NCBI RefSeq assembly: GCF_010093595.1
Contig: NW_022985465.1
Location: forward strand, 330,770 to 341,856
Length of the DNA stretch: 11,087 nucleotides
Direction: 5' to 3'
From: Mytilinidion resinicola
Lineage: Eukaryota; Ascomycota; Dothideomycetes; Mytilinidiales; Mytilinidiaceae
Part shown: in pieces, positions 1-7,615 of the stretch
Layout: each line of letters starts with the position of its first letter
Numbering within the stretch: the first letter of the stretch is position 1
Notes under the pieces: generated by a model
Database searches by the model: none
Told to the model about the DNA's origin: nothing
Seen by the model: the letters and a program-made list of their open reading frames with translations, nothing else
Translations under genes and position numbers: made by a program

Positions 1-59
1 CTTCTTGTTGTTGTGGTGCTGCCATTGGGGTGGTTGTTGGACGACGCGTCGCGTGTTGA

Positions 60-110
60 GTTGGGTGGGCCACTAGCTTGTGCGGGCCACTAACTTGTGG
101 ATTACGTTAA
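60..110 (+). repeat. Left terminal inverted repeat of a decayed transposon family
   Basis: This stretch matches the reverse complement of 11001-11051 at 47 of 51 positions by hand alignment, so the two lie in inverted orientation about 10.9 kb apart. Three of the four differences are CpA-to-TpA or TpG-to-TpA changes, the type made by RIP; the fourth is A versus T at the inner edge. The sequences just inside the two copies are not alike. That is what the two ends of a DNA transposon look like, where only the terminal repeats are shared. No matching target-site duplication is visible outside them, and the superfamily is not recognised. Confidence 0.75.
67..99 (+). repeat. Tandem 16-bp repeat inside the left terminal repeat
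   Basis: Two copies of a 16-bp unit beginning GGGCCACTA lie at 67-82 and 84-99, separated by one base. They differ at one position (G versus A at the tenth base). The inverted copy at the right end has the same arrangement with RIP-type changes. Short tandem repeats near transposon ends often act as transposase binding sites in other families; that role is only an inference here. Confidence 0.7.
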
Positions 111-870
111 AGTAAAGGAAAAACTTAAAAATAGTTTAGGTAATTTTAATATAATAGTTACTTTTACTTAAGTATACTTTACTAAAATAGCTTAGCTTTT
201 TAATAGTATTTTACTATTAGCCTTTACTTTTATTAATAATTTATTAAAAGTAAAAATTTTTAAAAAGCACTTTATTTATTTTAACTACTTTAATACTAAT
301 TTTAGCTACTTTTAGTACTAATAAACTAGTATTTATACTATAGTTTAAGTATAAAAAAAAAATAAAAAAAAAAATAGAAAATTAAATATAAATTCTTATA
401 AAAAAAGTATAATAATATAGTAACTATAGTCTAGAAATCTAAAACTAAATAGGCCTAGTAAGTAGTAGAAAAGGTAGCTACCTAATTAAAAAAGGCAGCT
501 AAAAAGCGTATTTAATAATCGGAATCTATCTATTATAAACTAAAAGTAAAAAACTAAGCTTTAGCTAAGGAAATTTAGAAGCTAAAAGCTAACTATTAAT
601 ATATTTATATATAGTTACTAGTTAACTACCTAAAAAACCTTTTTATTCCTTTTTTTTATTAGTTTATACCTAAATATAGTATTTTAGCCTTTTTAATCCT
701 ATTTTAGGAACTATTTATAGCTTTTACTACTTTATTTAACCTATTTAGAAAAACTAGAATAGCTTACCTAAATAAGCTAAAATAGTAGTATAATAATTTC
801 TACTCTATAGTATATATTTATTACGATAGCGCTATACGTAAAAGGTTAAGAGCTTAAAAAGAAGCGTTAA
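101..870. mobile_element. RIP-degenerated repeat DNA, left block, first part
   Basis: Very AT-rich DNA with homopolymer A and T runs (for example 353-374). In 121-840 a hand count finds only two CpA and no TpG, while TpA is everywhere and CpG still occurs about five times. Loss of CpA/TpG with CpG partly kept is the mark of RIP, which mutates repeated DNA in Pezizomycotina, and not of ordinary CpG deamination. The block follows directly from the left terminal repeat, so it is read as the inactivated interior of that element. No intact open reading frame remains. Confidence 0.8.
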
Positions 871-935
871 TTAGGTGCTATATACAATACTACGTGGAGA
901 ATTAAAACGTTGTGTAAGGAACAGGAAAACGGGAG
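471..935 (+). pseudogene. Possible RIP-killed reading frame inside the left repeat
   Basis: The frame containing codon 495-497 can be followed from about 471 to 935. It is interrupted only by TAA and TAG codons, for example at 513, 516, 555, 576, 597, 612 and 660. Each could have come from a Gln or Trp codon by one or two RIP-type changes. Between stops it encodes Lys/Leu-rich, charged stretches that could be a coiled coil, and near 801-890 a basic segment with IRKRLRA. The evidence is weak, because DNA that has lost TpG can hardly form TGA stops anyway. No transposase motif is recognised. Confidence 0.25.
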
Positions 936-1225
936 ACGGGCCACCGGATATAAGGGCGTGGCCGAGCGCGTGGCGTACGGCCTCTATGCCGTTTCGGCGC
1001 GTGGCACGCGTGTACGCGAGGTCCTTACCAGATCAGGTGATAGGAAAAGGGGGCAGCCGGTAGGTGGCTGGAGCGGGACAGGATAGGAAGCGGAAGCGAG
1101 ACGGGAGCGGAGCAGGGCAGGCAGGGCAGGAGGCCGGCCAACGGTAGTAGGCCGGTGCAGATTGCTGGAGTTGTAGCAATCTGCGGCAGAATTTCGGTAG
1201 GTAGGGTGTCGCGGTCGATACCGTG
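871..1225. other. GC-rich islet inside the RIP block that escaped mutation
   Basis: Composition changes abruptly near 871 and back near 1225. Inside, CpA and TpG are common again and GC content is high, so this segment did not undergo the RIP seen on both sides. Bases 1071-1133 are strongly purine-biased (52 of 63 by hand count), with runs of GGGA and GCAGGG. A perfect 10-bp hairpin lies at 1157-1184. Short open frames cross it in several frames but none resembles a known protein. It may be a later insertion, or a unique segment of the element that lacked a partner copy. Confidence 0.6.
1151..1187. repeat. Stem-loop in the GC-rich islet
   Basis: GCAGATTGCT (1157-1166) and AGCAATCTGC (1175-1184) are perfect reverse complements around an 8-base loop. 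With a three-base bulge the stem extends by GCC/GGC at 1151-1153 and 1185-1187. Function is unknown; possibilities include a transposon subterminal palindrome or a structured transcript. Confidence 0.6.
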
Positions 1226-1610
1226 ACAATATTAAGGGCTTTTCTAAGCTAGAAAAGTTTAAAAAAAACCTACCTATATTATAGCCTTAGATTAATAGTA
1301 TACTAGCCTACTTTAAAAACTATTTTAAGAACTTTATAGGTGTATTCTAAAAAACTTTAGCTGCTATTATAGCTAGTAAACTAGAAGATAATACCGCAGT
1401 ACTAGTATACTAAAAAAACCTAGATAAAAATCTCCGTTTCTAAACACTATTTAAGCTATTTTCCTTCCTATACTAGTTTTTTAGAATTAAGAATATTTAT
1501 TTCTATTATAAGAATATCTATAGAACGCTAGGTTAAGTTAATTCCGGAGTTATAGGGGACGTAACTTTGCTATAAGTGTTTTAAAGGATAGGATAATATG
1601 CATCTAGTAG
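1226..1610. mobile_element. RIP-degenerated repeat DNA, left block, second part
   Basis: AT-rich sequence of the same kind as 101-870. In 1261-1560 a hand count gives two CpA and two TpG. Stop codons are frequent in every frame and no coding remnant is recognised. CpA/TpG become normal around 1560-1620, which sets the inner edge of the left repeat block about 550 bp before the first gene. Confidence 0.7.
1530..1550 (+). repeat. 21-bp direct repeat, left copy
   Basis: Bases 1530-1550 match 10842-10862 in the same orientation at 19 of 21 positions, with the core AGTTAATTCCGGAGT identical. The two differences are a TA here against CG in the other copy, both transitions of the RIP direction. Flanking sequence is not obviously alike. 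It may be the end or an internal motif of a repeat family that is present in both blocks. Confidence 0.55.
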
Positions 1611-2157
1611 ATATTAAACGATAGGGGGAGGCGTTGGTTAGGTAAGCTGGAACCTAAGAGGAGAGAAGAATTAGCAGTGTGTCTGCCTCTGCTAGTGTAC
1701 ATGCTGCACGACAGTAATGCCCTCCTAATGCCGTCTCCCCTCATCCTTATGGCCATGAGCAACGTGCGTTGAGATTAGCTGGAAGCTTACAATTCGGAAA
1801 AAATGGGAGGCCGCTCCTTAGCTGGTTCAGCAAAGCGGCATGGGCATTCACATGACGTGGACTTATTTATACGCGAGGTTGCGGTTGGTTCCCTACCTCC
1901 ACATTTCCTTGCATGATGTATATATCTGATAGGTTGGCGTCACTCCCATCCATTTGGTCCGGTCCAAGATTCCTTCGACTGTTCGCTATGCATAAAATAA
2001 CGACATGTAGAGATTGACAACACCCTTTTCTTTCCTGGTTCTTTTTTATGTGCTAGACCGTGTCTACAGTGTGCGGCTCTTTCTTGCAGTACCTCAGGAA
2101 TAGCACACCGGCCGCTGGTTCTCTTGCGAGTGACATCGGGCGTCCCCCTAACCGTCA
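1611..2157. other. Intergenic region downstream of the DUF7704 gene
   Basis: Normal-composition DNA between the RIP block and the stop codon of the minus-strand gene. It should hold that gene's 3' untranslated region; read on the minus strand it contains TATATACAT near 1922, which could aid 3'-end formation. A 73-codon minus-strand frame at 1940-2161 overlaps the upstream stop and has no family resemblance, so it is not called. No RNA gene is seen. Confidence 0.5.
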
Positions 2158-2643
2158 TCACTGGAACTTAGTTACAGCATCATCGCGACTGCGGTCTCCA
2201 GCATGGCCCAGACCGATGCCGTAGAGGAAACACATCCGCGTAGCAGCGCCCCAGTAGACGAACCCAACGTTTCCCCAGTCCATGGCATTCCAGGCCCAGA
2301 ACTTCCAGAAGACGTCAAGACCCAGAGGCACCAAGCCATAAAGGTGGCCCAGGTCGGCAAGCAGCAAGCCCCAGACAAGAGCCCTCCACACACGCCGGTC
2401 GCGGGTGCTCCGCAGGACTAAGACCTCGTTCAGCGCGAAGAGGACATAGAGGTTGGCTAGCTGGGAGAGGGCAACCGCAGTTCCCACGGGCACCGGGCTG
2501 TCGTTGGCGGGCGCAGAGCGGGCGTGTGTCAGCGCGAGGTACTGGTGTTGCCGGCAGTGGGCGAAGAAGGCGCCTAGCAACGTCGACGCCGGCTCCACAT
2601 AGAGCAGGAAGACGCGGTACGGCGCAGGGATTGGGGCGGACAT
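2158..2643 (-). CDS. DUF7704-type fungal four-helix membrane protein
   Basis: A 161-residue protein with no intron. Four hydrophobic segments are visible at about residues 9-28, 58-77, 86-108 and 123-146. The pattern matches, from memory, the small fungal integral membrane family DUF7704. It has an EP pair in helix 1, a stretch LANLYVLFALNEVLVLRST, VWR followed by LADLGHLY before helix 3 ends, then WNAMDWGNVGFVYWG and a final RMCFLYGIGL. Length is normal for the family. The start ATG at 2643 has A at -3 and no better upstream in-frame start. The biochemical role of the family is unknown to me; no signal peptide or catalytic motif is seen. It is transcribed away from the F-box/WD40 gene across a 679-bp gap, and its 3' end faces the left RIP block. 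Its membrane location (ER, vacuole or plasma membrane) cannot be told from sequence. Confidence 0.85.
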   Translation of the reverse strand: MSAPIPAPYRVFLLYVEPASTLLGAFFAHCRQHQYLALTHARSAPANDSPVPVGTAVALSQLANLYVLFALNEVLVLRSTRDRRVWRALVWGLLLADLGHLYGLVPLGLDVFWKFWAWNAMDWGNVGFVYWGAATRMCFLYGIGLGHAGDRSRDDAVTKFQ

Positions 2644-3322
2644 GCTGTGGGACGGACGGCTGTGACGCAGCTGAGGACGCAGGTGAGCCGGCGTCGACGA
2701 GAGAGGAGGCTCTTACGGCGCGAGCGGTGTGCAGCGGTGGCAAGACGACTCGATGCTGCACCACGGGATGCCGATGGCAGGCCTCCGGGCTTCCCGGCTC
2801 GGGTCGGCCCAAGGCCGTTCCAAGGGGCCCAGGGCGACGGCTGCATGTCCGGTGCGAGGCTGCAACGGCCAGGCCTGAGCGAAGCCGATTCCAAGCCTGC
2901 AAAGTTTGGGCGGCACGGCACTTGGCCCAAGTCGTGCAAGCGCACCCGCGGGCCATCTCCAGATCATTAAGGTTGGACCAAGTCTTCATCCCCATCGTCC
3001 CCCAACCATCTCTCGTTCTCGTCGCCCGTCCCACCCCCTCCCTCGCTCCGCTCTCACTACGGGCTGTTCAATCTTTAAATATCCGCGTATCGCCAATTTT
3101 GCCGCCAGTCGTTTCCCGGACCCGGAACCTCACTCTCCTTGCTCTCACCCGTGGACGTGGAGTGCATTGTTCCTTGGTCCTTGTCTTCCGCACTCTGTCG
3201 CTGTTCTGTTTCGCCCCCAGCACTACCGTCGATCCACTGTAGCCATCACGCTTGGTCCAGCCGCCTGGTCGCCTCTTGGCTTCGTCGCGACCTGCTGGCA
3301 CCGACTGCTCCCGCGACCGAGA
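2644..3322. promoter_or_regulatory. Divergent intergenic region between DUF7704 and F-box/WD40 genes
   Basis: This gap must hold the promoters of two genes read outward. The first half (to about 2960) is GC-rich and open in several frames by composition alone. The second half (about 2980-3320) is C/T-rich, as is common around fungal transcription starts and 5' leaders. There is no ATG between the TATA-like site at 3074 and the F-box start at 3323, which fits an untranslated leader of up to about 220 nt. A CCAAT motif lies at 3093-3097. Confidence 0.6.
3074..3081 (+). promoter_or_regulatory. TATA-like element upstream of the F-box/WD40 gene
   Basis: TTTAAATA stands out in an otherwise GC- and CT-rich stretch about 245 bp before the start codon and is followed by pyrimidine-rich DNA. 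Its position fits a core promoter element, but many fungal genes lack a functional TATA box. Confidence 0.35.
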
Positions 3323-5520
3323 ATGCCCACGCCGCGCTCGAAGTCGTTCCTCTCCCACCGACCGAAAACTTCTTCAGCCGTCAACGACGGGCTCGCGCCT
3401 CACCGCGCTGTGCCAGTCCTGAAAAAGACCGCCTCTCAGACCTTCAGTGCCTATACGGATGCGAAGGACGTAGGACCGCAGTTGGAGCGAGTGAGCGAGG
3501 ACCGAACACTCGTGGACTTCGATAGCGCACACCCGACAGTTCTCTCGAGCGTGAAGCAGATGTACCACCGGCTATCTTCGTCTTCTAAGAAGCGACCCCC
3601 GCCTCCAGAACTTGGAGACCTTGCAGGTTCAGCAATGAGTAAAGTTCGTCGGAGCAGCCATGACTCGGAAATGGTCGACGCCTCAGTGGGATGTTGCTTG
3701 ATGCCCCAATCGCAAACACAGAGCGGCTCCCGATTGACGCGGCGATTTGGAAGTATGCGGAACCGACGGCAAGCTACTTCAGGACCCGCGGGAGAAGCTG
3801 CTCGATATAACCCTGAACCCCCACCCATGCCGACAAATTATGCGGGCCCGCCAGTCATCCCCACTGACTCGTCCCGAGGCTCTGCAGCACGCGCTGCAGC
3901 AGCGGCTCAGAATGAGCGATTGAGCTTGACGAAACAGGCGCGACGGGATGCCGAAGTGACTGCGAAATTCCTGTCCGATGGGGACATGTACACAGCCGGA
4001 GATGACGTTACAAGAGACAATGAAAGCGGTGTCGGTATGACCTGCTCCTCGCCCATTGAAGGACGAGAATATCCGATTGAAACAAGGCACGGTATGTCAC
4101 AAATACACGCTTCGGATCATCACGATCTAACATCAACAGATCCCATTCAGTACCTGCCTGCTGAGCTCTCCACCATGATACTCTCCAACTTGACCGCTGC
4201 AACACTAGCACAAACCGAGGTCCTATCCAAAGCATGGCGAGCCGCTGCCTCATCGAGCTATGCGTGGCGTGCCGTATTCTTGCGTAGGTTTGAGCCGGAA
4301 AATCACGTCTCACCAACGCCGATCATGATGGGTGGAGCCGGCGTCGGCAAGAAGAACGGTAGCAGGTTCGACCCTGGCCAGAAGTGGAAACGAATGTACC
4401 AAGTTCGTTGTACGCTAGAACGTCGGTGGGCAGCTGGTACTCCAAATGCAATCTATCTAAATGGGCACACCGACTCGGTCTATTGCTGCCAATTCGACGA
4501 GTAAGAGCCCCACTTCGCCGTTCTCTTAGACTCAGAGCTAACAATGTTGCTTCCTTTAGGCACAAAATCATAACCGGCTCGCGCGATCGCACCATCCGCG
4601 TGTGGAATCTGAAAACCTTTGAATGTCTTAAAGTAATCGGTGGTCCTGCAAATCGGCCATTCGCATCTGACTCGGCTCCTCTGGACATTCACGAAAATAC
4701 AGTCCTGAATCCTCGATCGGTCAATGGCACTCCCGCGGGCCAAAAGCTCTACAGTGTCCCAACTGATTACCACGAAGCTAGTATCCTGTGTTTACAATTT
4801 GACTCCAAGATCATGGTCACTGGATCTTCCGATCACACATGCATTGTGTGGGACATTTCGGGAGATGACTACATTCCTAAATATCGCCTCCGCCGTCACA
4901 CTGCTGGGGTACTAGATGTTTGTTTGGACGACAAATACATCATTTCTTGCTCCAAAGATGCAACCATCAATGTCTGGGATCGCCAGACAGGTGGTCATGT
5001 CAAGGAGCTCACCGGGCACCAGGGTCCTGTCAACGCAGTCCAGCTCCGTGGGAACCTTCTCGTATCTGCTTCGGGTGATGGTATCGCTAAACTCTGGAAT
5101 CTTGATTCCGGCACTTGCATTAAAGACTTCAAATCCCAAGACCGTGGTCTCGCAGCGGTTGAGTTCTCTGATGATGCAAAGTATGTTCTGGCTGGCGGGA
5201 ACGATCACGTGGTGTACAAGTTTGACACTACAACTGGCCAGCTTCTGCATACCTCTTCACGACATGGCGGTCTAGTTCGATCACTTTTCCTAGATGCTCA
5301 CAACAATCGTGTCATTAGCGGTAGCTACGACCAAAGCATCCGGATCAGCCACTACGATTCCGGCGAGACCTTCGGGATCTACAAAGATTGGACCACGAGT
5401 TGGATACTTAGTGCCAAGAGCGACTACCGCAGAGTAGTGGCAACGAGCCAGGACGGCAGAGTCGTGATCTTAGATTTCGGCTGGGGAGTGCACGATGTGC
5501 ACTTGTTAGAAGGAAGATGA
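3323..5520 (+). CDS. F-box/WD40 protein, beta-TrCP/FWD-1-like SCF substrate receptor
   Basis: Exons 3323-4500 and 4560-5520 encode 712 residues. Residues 1-270 are low-complexity, Ser/Pro-rich and probably disordered. An F-box lies at about 273-318 (IQYLPAELSTMILSNL, later AWRAVF), which in this family binds Skp1 in an SCF ubiquitin ligase. Seven WD40 repeats fill about 378-705, closing with VATSQDGRVVILDFG. A loop of about 40 residues separates blades 1 and 2. Blade 1 (GSRDRTIRVW, then FECLKVI) closely resembles beta-TrCP/Slimb, and Arg401 sits where beta-TrCP Arg285 grips a phosphodegron. Neurospora FWD-1, which targets the clock protein FRQ, belongs to this group. Met30/SconB or Cdc4-like receptors are the alternatives. 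ATG 3323 is the first in-frame ATG and has A at -3; the frame is open further upstream but lacks an ATG. F-box/WD40 identity is sure; the FWD-1 orthology is inferred. Confidence 0.93.
4501..4559 (+). other. Intron of the F-box/WD40 gene (59 nt)
   Basis: Donor GTAAGA at 4501, branch-site sequence GCTAAC at 4537-4542, and acceptor TTTAG ending at 4559. Splicing joins GA to G, forms a Glu codon, and restores an unbroken first WD40 blade across the junction (CQFDE then HKIITGSRD). Without splicing a stop appears at 4502-4504. Confidence 0.95.
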
Positions 5521-6265
5521 TCCCTGGAATATCTAGCAAGCTGATTGCTTTGTTTCAACAAGGTTTCGGGCGTTTGAAGCGAATCCAAAGAGTTGAATAA
5601 TACGGTCTGGACTCTGCATTAGAGGAATCCTTGCGTATTTACCGTTCGCTTCTTCTCCGATTTGTGTATGGCCGTTTTCGCTTTTGTCTTTGCCTCTTTT
5701 CTTTGTCATTGTTGTACTAGACGGATTTCACTCATAGAAACGCCTGTCCCAAACTGTCAATATCTAAGGCACATGGCATACATTCATTTTCATACCACTG
5801 TCTTGGGGTTACCAATGTCGTCATCATGAAAGACCGGTCCAATTGCTCTAATTGAACTTCCTCGCTTTGGCTCGAGTCTGAATTTTCAAGAGGTTGCAAT
5901 AAGCCACTGTAATACCACTGTAACTACGACGATTGCACATGTGCCACTTGTGCCTCATACCCCCTTTCCTAGTCTCCTGCGGCGAGGAATGCTCCTCCCT
6001 TCAGAACGTCGTTGAACCGTGGTAAATATTGGAATCTGTAAATAGCTGTAAATAGCTGTAATTAGACTTTCGGACCGACAACACAGAAAAGGTGCGTATT
6101 CAGCATGGCATGGTAGTGATGACTGATGTACGCCACTATCCCTCAAATGGGACGGCCCTTAGTCTTCTCTCATTCGTTTCAGTGGAAATAGCGTGACGTG
6201 CATGTTTGATACTTGTGTTCAGCTGGAAATGCATTTTGCGTAGTACGTTTTCCACACAGGAATCC
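5521..6265. other. Convergent 3' intergenic region
   Basis: The F-box/WD40 gene and NDUFAF5 end toward each other here, 745 bp apart. No gene or RNA is recognised. The plus strand carries repeated TGTA motifs at 5715, 5908, 5919, 6037, 6047 and 6057, and a duplicated CCACTGTAA at 5904-5912 and 5915-5923. AATAATA at about 5596 is a possible poly(A) signal for the F-box gene. A 63-codon minus-strand frame at 5955-6146 has no family features. Confidence 0.5.
6036..6065 (+). repeat. Three tandem 10-bp repeats with TGTAAATA
   Basis: CTGTAAATAG occurs at 6036-6045 and 6046-6055, followed by CTGTAATTAG at 6056-6065. In RNA of the plus strand the first two copies give UGUAAAUA, which fits the Puf3-type consensus UGUANAUA. 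UGUA is also a cleavage-factor I motif in 3' ends. Whether the F-box transcript reaches this far (more than 500 nt past its stop) is unknown. Confidence 0.6.
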
Positions 6266-7377
6266 TCACTTAGTTTGCCCTTCTAGGACGTCCTTGATGC
6301 TTATCATGCCGCTGCCCCTTGGCAGAGGCTTCGACTGGTTGGGGCCCTCTTTCCATCCTATCATGTATATCAACCGAAATGTGGCAGGGATGCTGCCATC
6401 ATCGTTGCCGTGTAACTCTCTATATATGCCTTCTGCAGCGAGCATGGCATCTCTCTGCATGGCGCCCATCTCGCGGCCTAGCACAGCATTTGACTCACCC
6501 ATGGCCTGAAGATCTCGCATCAATGCAAAGCTGTTTGGAAAGTCAACGACAATGTCATCCACATCCACGGTAAGCAAATGGAACCCAGCCCGCTGCAAAA
6601 GTCCTCCGACGTCACGTACGTCGGCGAGGGGAGAAGTGTGCATCGAGACGCCGCCACGACGCTCCAATTCAGCGAGTTGCAGGGAGGTACGCAACTCAAA
6701 GAGACTATCACCTCCCAACATGACTCCAATAAAGGGGCTGTCAGGCTTGAGTACATTGTTCACTTGAGCCAGCACGGACGGCAAATCGTTGATCCAGTGC
6801 AGACTCAAGCTGCTCAGGACGGCATCGAACGTATTGGCCTCGTATGGCAACATCTCAGAGGTAGGAAGAACCTGGCGCACAATCTCCATGGCTTGATTGA
6901 AAGGCAGGTCTGCATCGCGGTATAACATCGCTTGGGATGATTCGGCGGCGACGAGAGTGGATAGACGTTCAGCGCGGGTCGTGGAGCTGGGCGAGTCTGG
7001 AGACGGACGAGTAAGCATGCGGGCGATGTTGCACGCGTTTGCACCCAAGTCCAGCACCTTTGGAAAATGGCGATTGACGTCCTGACTGCGATGAGCGTCC
7101 GAAGTAACCACATAGCGGGAAGAAATACCAGCAATCTCTCGCATAGTCTCGACGCAACCTCATCCCGCAAGTAGTCTACGTCTCTGCTGGCCTGTACGTC
7201 GGCAGCGGCGCGCTCTTTCTGTAGCCATTTCGTCTGGCTGCTGAAGATGTCTAGTGTGGGAGCTCCCGGGGCCTGGATAGCGTATCCTCTGGAGAATCGG
7301 AGGGCTATGACGCGATGTGAACGAGTGCGGGTAAGAGTGTGGAGCGAGGCAGCCGGCAGCAAGACGGGGGAGAGCAT
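6266..7377 (-). CDS. NDUFAF5: NDUFAF5, mitochondrial complex I assembly factor (SAM-dependent methyltransferase fold)
   Basis: Exons 7377-7129 and 7081-6266 give 354 residues, close to the 345 of the human protein. Residues 1-35 are rich in Arg, Ser and Leu with no acidic residue, a mitochondrial presequence; RGY|A at 30-33 fits the R-3 cleavage rule. The mature part starts with FSSQTKWLQKERAAAD. The SAM motif I is VLDLGAN at 92-98. Family signatures follow: SSLSLHWINDLP at about 173-184, GGDSLFELRTSLQLAE, DLQAMGESNA at 273-282, and SIPATF then YMIGWK to 327. In humans this matrix protein hydroxylates an Arg of NDUFS7 during early complex I assembly. The start ATG at 7377 has G at -3. A longer unspliced frame opening at 7144 would lose the presequence and is not the real start. 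It diverges from the dynactin gene. Confidence 0.95.
7082..7128 (-). other. Intron of NDUFAF5 (47 nt)
   Basis: On the minus strand the donor is GTATTT and the acceptor CAGTCAG, with CTCAT as a possible branch site. The intron lies between codons. Removal joins RLCERLL directly to DVNRHFPKVLDLG, the continuous sequence expected in fungal NDUFAF5. Retention shifts the frame. At 47 nt it is at the short end for fungal introns. Confidence 0.9.
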
Positions 7378-7615
7378 GGCGGAGATAGGGAGGAGAAGGA
7401 GGTGAAGGCCAGTAGGGAACCGCTCAGGGATTGACGCTGTTCATGGTCAATTGGCGCTTCAACGACACTTCGTAAGTTGAGCGGAGGTCCGCATTTTGAC
7501 GTGTGAGGCACGTGACCTATACCAAGCTAAGATTTTGGGACTCAACTTCTTAAGCACTGACTCTCGATTACCACCACCCCACAGGAGCCGCCTTTCTTTT
7601 CTAGGCGCAGCGCCC
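7378..7615. promoter_or_regulatory. Compact bidirectional promoter of NDUFAF5 and dynactin p62
   Basis: Only 238 bp separate the two divergent start codons. It contains a CACGTG E-box (7509-7514, followed by AC) of the type bound by bHLH factors, and ATTGG at 7450-7454, a CCAAT box on the minus strand. There is no ATG on the plus strand between 7500 and 7616. Binding is not shown by sequence alone. Confidence 0.6.
7472..7584 (+). other. Candidate 5' UTR intron of the dynactin p62 gene
   Basis: A perfect donor GTAAGT at 7472-7477, a branch-type ACTGAC at 7556-7561 and an acceptor CACAG ending at 7584 form a well-spaced 113-nt intron, with the branch A about 24 nt from the acceptor. It would sit wholly in the leader, 31 nt before the ATG, and would require transcription to start upstream of 7472. 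It is equally possible that transcription starts inside it. Confidence 0.4.

Noticed and set aside
42..51. 10-bp palindrome CGACGCGTCG outside the left terminal repeat
   Set aside because: A single short palindrome with no partner at the other edge; likely chance.
875..1063. 62-codon plus-strand frame in the GC-rich islet, and an 81-codon minus-strand frame at 984-1229
   Set aside because: No recognisable motif, no clear start context, and other frames are equally open over the same bases.
959..1217. tRNA-like A-box (TGGCCGAGCG at 959) and a weak B-box-like site near 1213, as in a SINE
   Set aside because: The spacing of about 250 bp is far too large for a tRNA, the B-box lacks a base, and no cloverleaf can be drawn.
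1940..2161. 73-codon minus-strand frame overlapping the end of the DUF7704 gene
   Set aside because: It overlaps the stop codon of the upstream gene, resembles no protein and lies where a 3' untranslated region is expected.
2315..3242. Long overlapping open frames on both strands (2315-3034 minus, 2526-3242 plus, 2647-2970 plus)
   Set aside because: They overlap the DUF7704 gene or its GC-rich upstream region, consist of low-complexity Arg/Pro/Ala-rich sequence, and match no family. GC-rich DNA stays open by chance.
2906..3322. In-frame upstream extension of the F-box/WD40 protein (139 codons)
   Set aside because: It has no ATG, runs through the TATA-like and CT-rich leader region, and its translation looks like non-coding sequence.
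6266..7144. Unspliced 292-codon NDUFAF5 frame starting at 7144
   Set aside because: It begins out of frame inside exon 1 and reads through the intron. Splicing at 7128/7082 gives the full family sequence with a mitochondrial presequence.
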